This document shows, in pieces, positions 63,972-64,000 of a DNA stretch of 64,000 nt (positions are counted from its first letter, which is position 1; each line of letters starts with the position of its first letter). The notes beneath the pieces were generated by a model. The model was not told the origin of the DNA and searched no databases. It was given only the letters and a program-made list of their open reading frames with translations. The stretch is taken from assembly GCF_024679095.1 (NCBI RefSeq), contig NW_026111766.1, forward strand, positions 80,001 through 144,000, written 5' to 3'. The DNA is from Eriocheir sinensis (lineage: Eukaryota > Arthropoda > Malacostraca > Decapoda > Varunidae). A program made the translations under genes and the position numbers.

Positions 63972-64000
63972 AACTCCTGCTCGGCGGTCCTTCCTGTAGG

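Larger units (their letters stand above)
60291..64000 (-). mobile_element. LINE-F (I-like, APE, RT, RNase H), cut by window edge
   Basis: Minus strand: APE endonuclease (64000-63370), linker and RT (63342-61400), RNase H (about 61300-60890), CCHC-like knuckle (60630), UTR and an (AAG)n-like tail at 60285-60300. An RNase H domain after the RT is characteristic of I-group LINEs. ORF1 lies outside the window. Its 3' end abuts the 5' end of LINE-E. Confidence 0.82.

Overview
The window is animal nuclear DNA and looks like a decapod crustacean, most likely a crab. That is an inference from three things: very dense long microsatellites ((TA)n, (CT)n, (GT)n, (TAG)n, (ATT)n), many degraded LINE families mixed with tRNA-derived SINEs, and a single HEPN-NACHT NLR-type host exon. 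There is no operon structure, and no bacterial or viral gene is visible. Nearly every other protein-like stretch is a retrotransposon remnant.

The only convincing host gene is on the minus strand at about 5072-7514. It is one large exon encoding a DZIP3/hRUL138-type HEPN domain with an R-x4-H motif, a NACHT ATPase with Walker A and B, and the start of a leucine-rich tail. Its apparent stop codon lies inside a GTAAGC splice donor, and a good acceptor precedes the ATG. The exon is therefore internal or near 5', and the missing leucine-rich-repeat exons should lie beyond the left edge of the window.

Layout: 110-1000 LINE C-terminal relic; 1658-4701 jockey-like LINE-A; 5072-7514 NLR exon; 8525-10030 LINE-A, 5' half; 10728-11075 SINE-1; 11285-12095 LINE scraps; 12652-13071 a 42-bp inverted repeat around two (TA)n blocks; 13132-17030 nearly complete CR1-type LINE-B with an esterase ORF1; 17092-19445 LINE-A; 19446-20716 purine-rich DNA, an 80-bp minisatellite and (GA)n; 20717-27667 a cluster of restriction-like-endonuclease LINE-C copies separated by (TAG)n; 28104-28426 SINE-2; 29085-31757 degraded LINE-B joined head-to-head to a LINE-A fragment; 32444-39752 LINE-D carrying a nested LINE-B; 40880-42708 a (TAG)n tract with a LINE-C copy bounded by a long target-site duplication, then SINE-1; 43390-44895 a second endonuclease-LINE tail and two SINEs; 45197-47148 LINE-A; 48135-49860 two LINE fragments; 51813-52838 a fold-back element; 53150-56280 microsatellites, minisatellite, dispersed repeats and SINE-3; 56937-60290 LINE-E (endonuclease, RT, esterase remnant); 60291-64000 LINE-F (endonuclease, RT, RNase H), which runs off the right edge.

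The most interesting material is LINE-C and its consistent association with (TAG)n tracts. The main copy is one reading frame of 1,048 codons broken by only two stops, and another copy has a 41/42-bp target-site duplication. The HEPN-NACHT exon is the second highlight. Most LINE and SINE fragments here start or end exactly at a microsatellite, so microsatellites and retroelements appear to have built this locus together.
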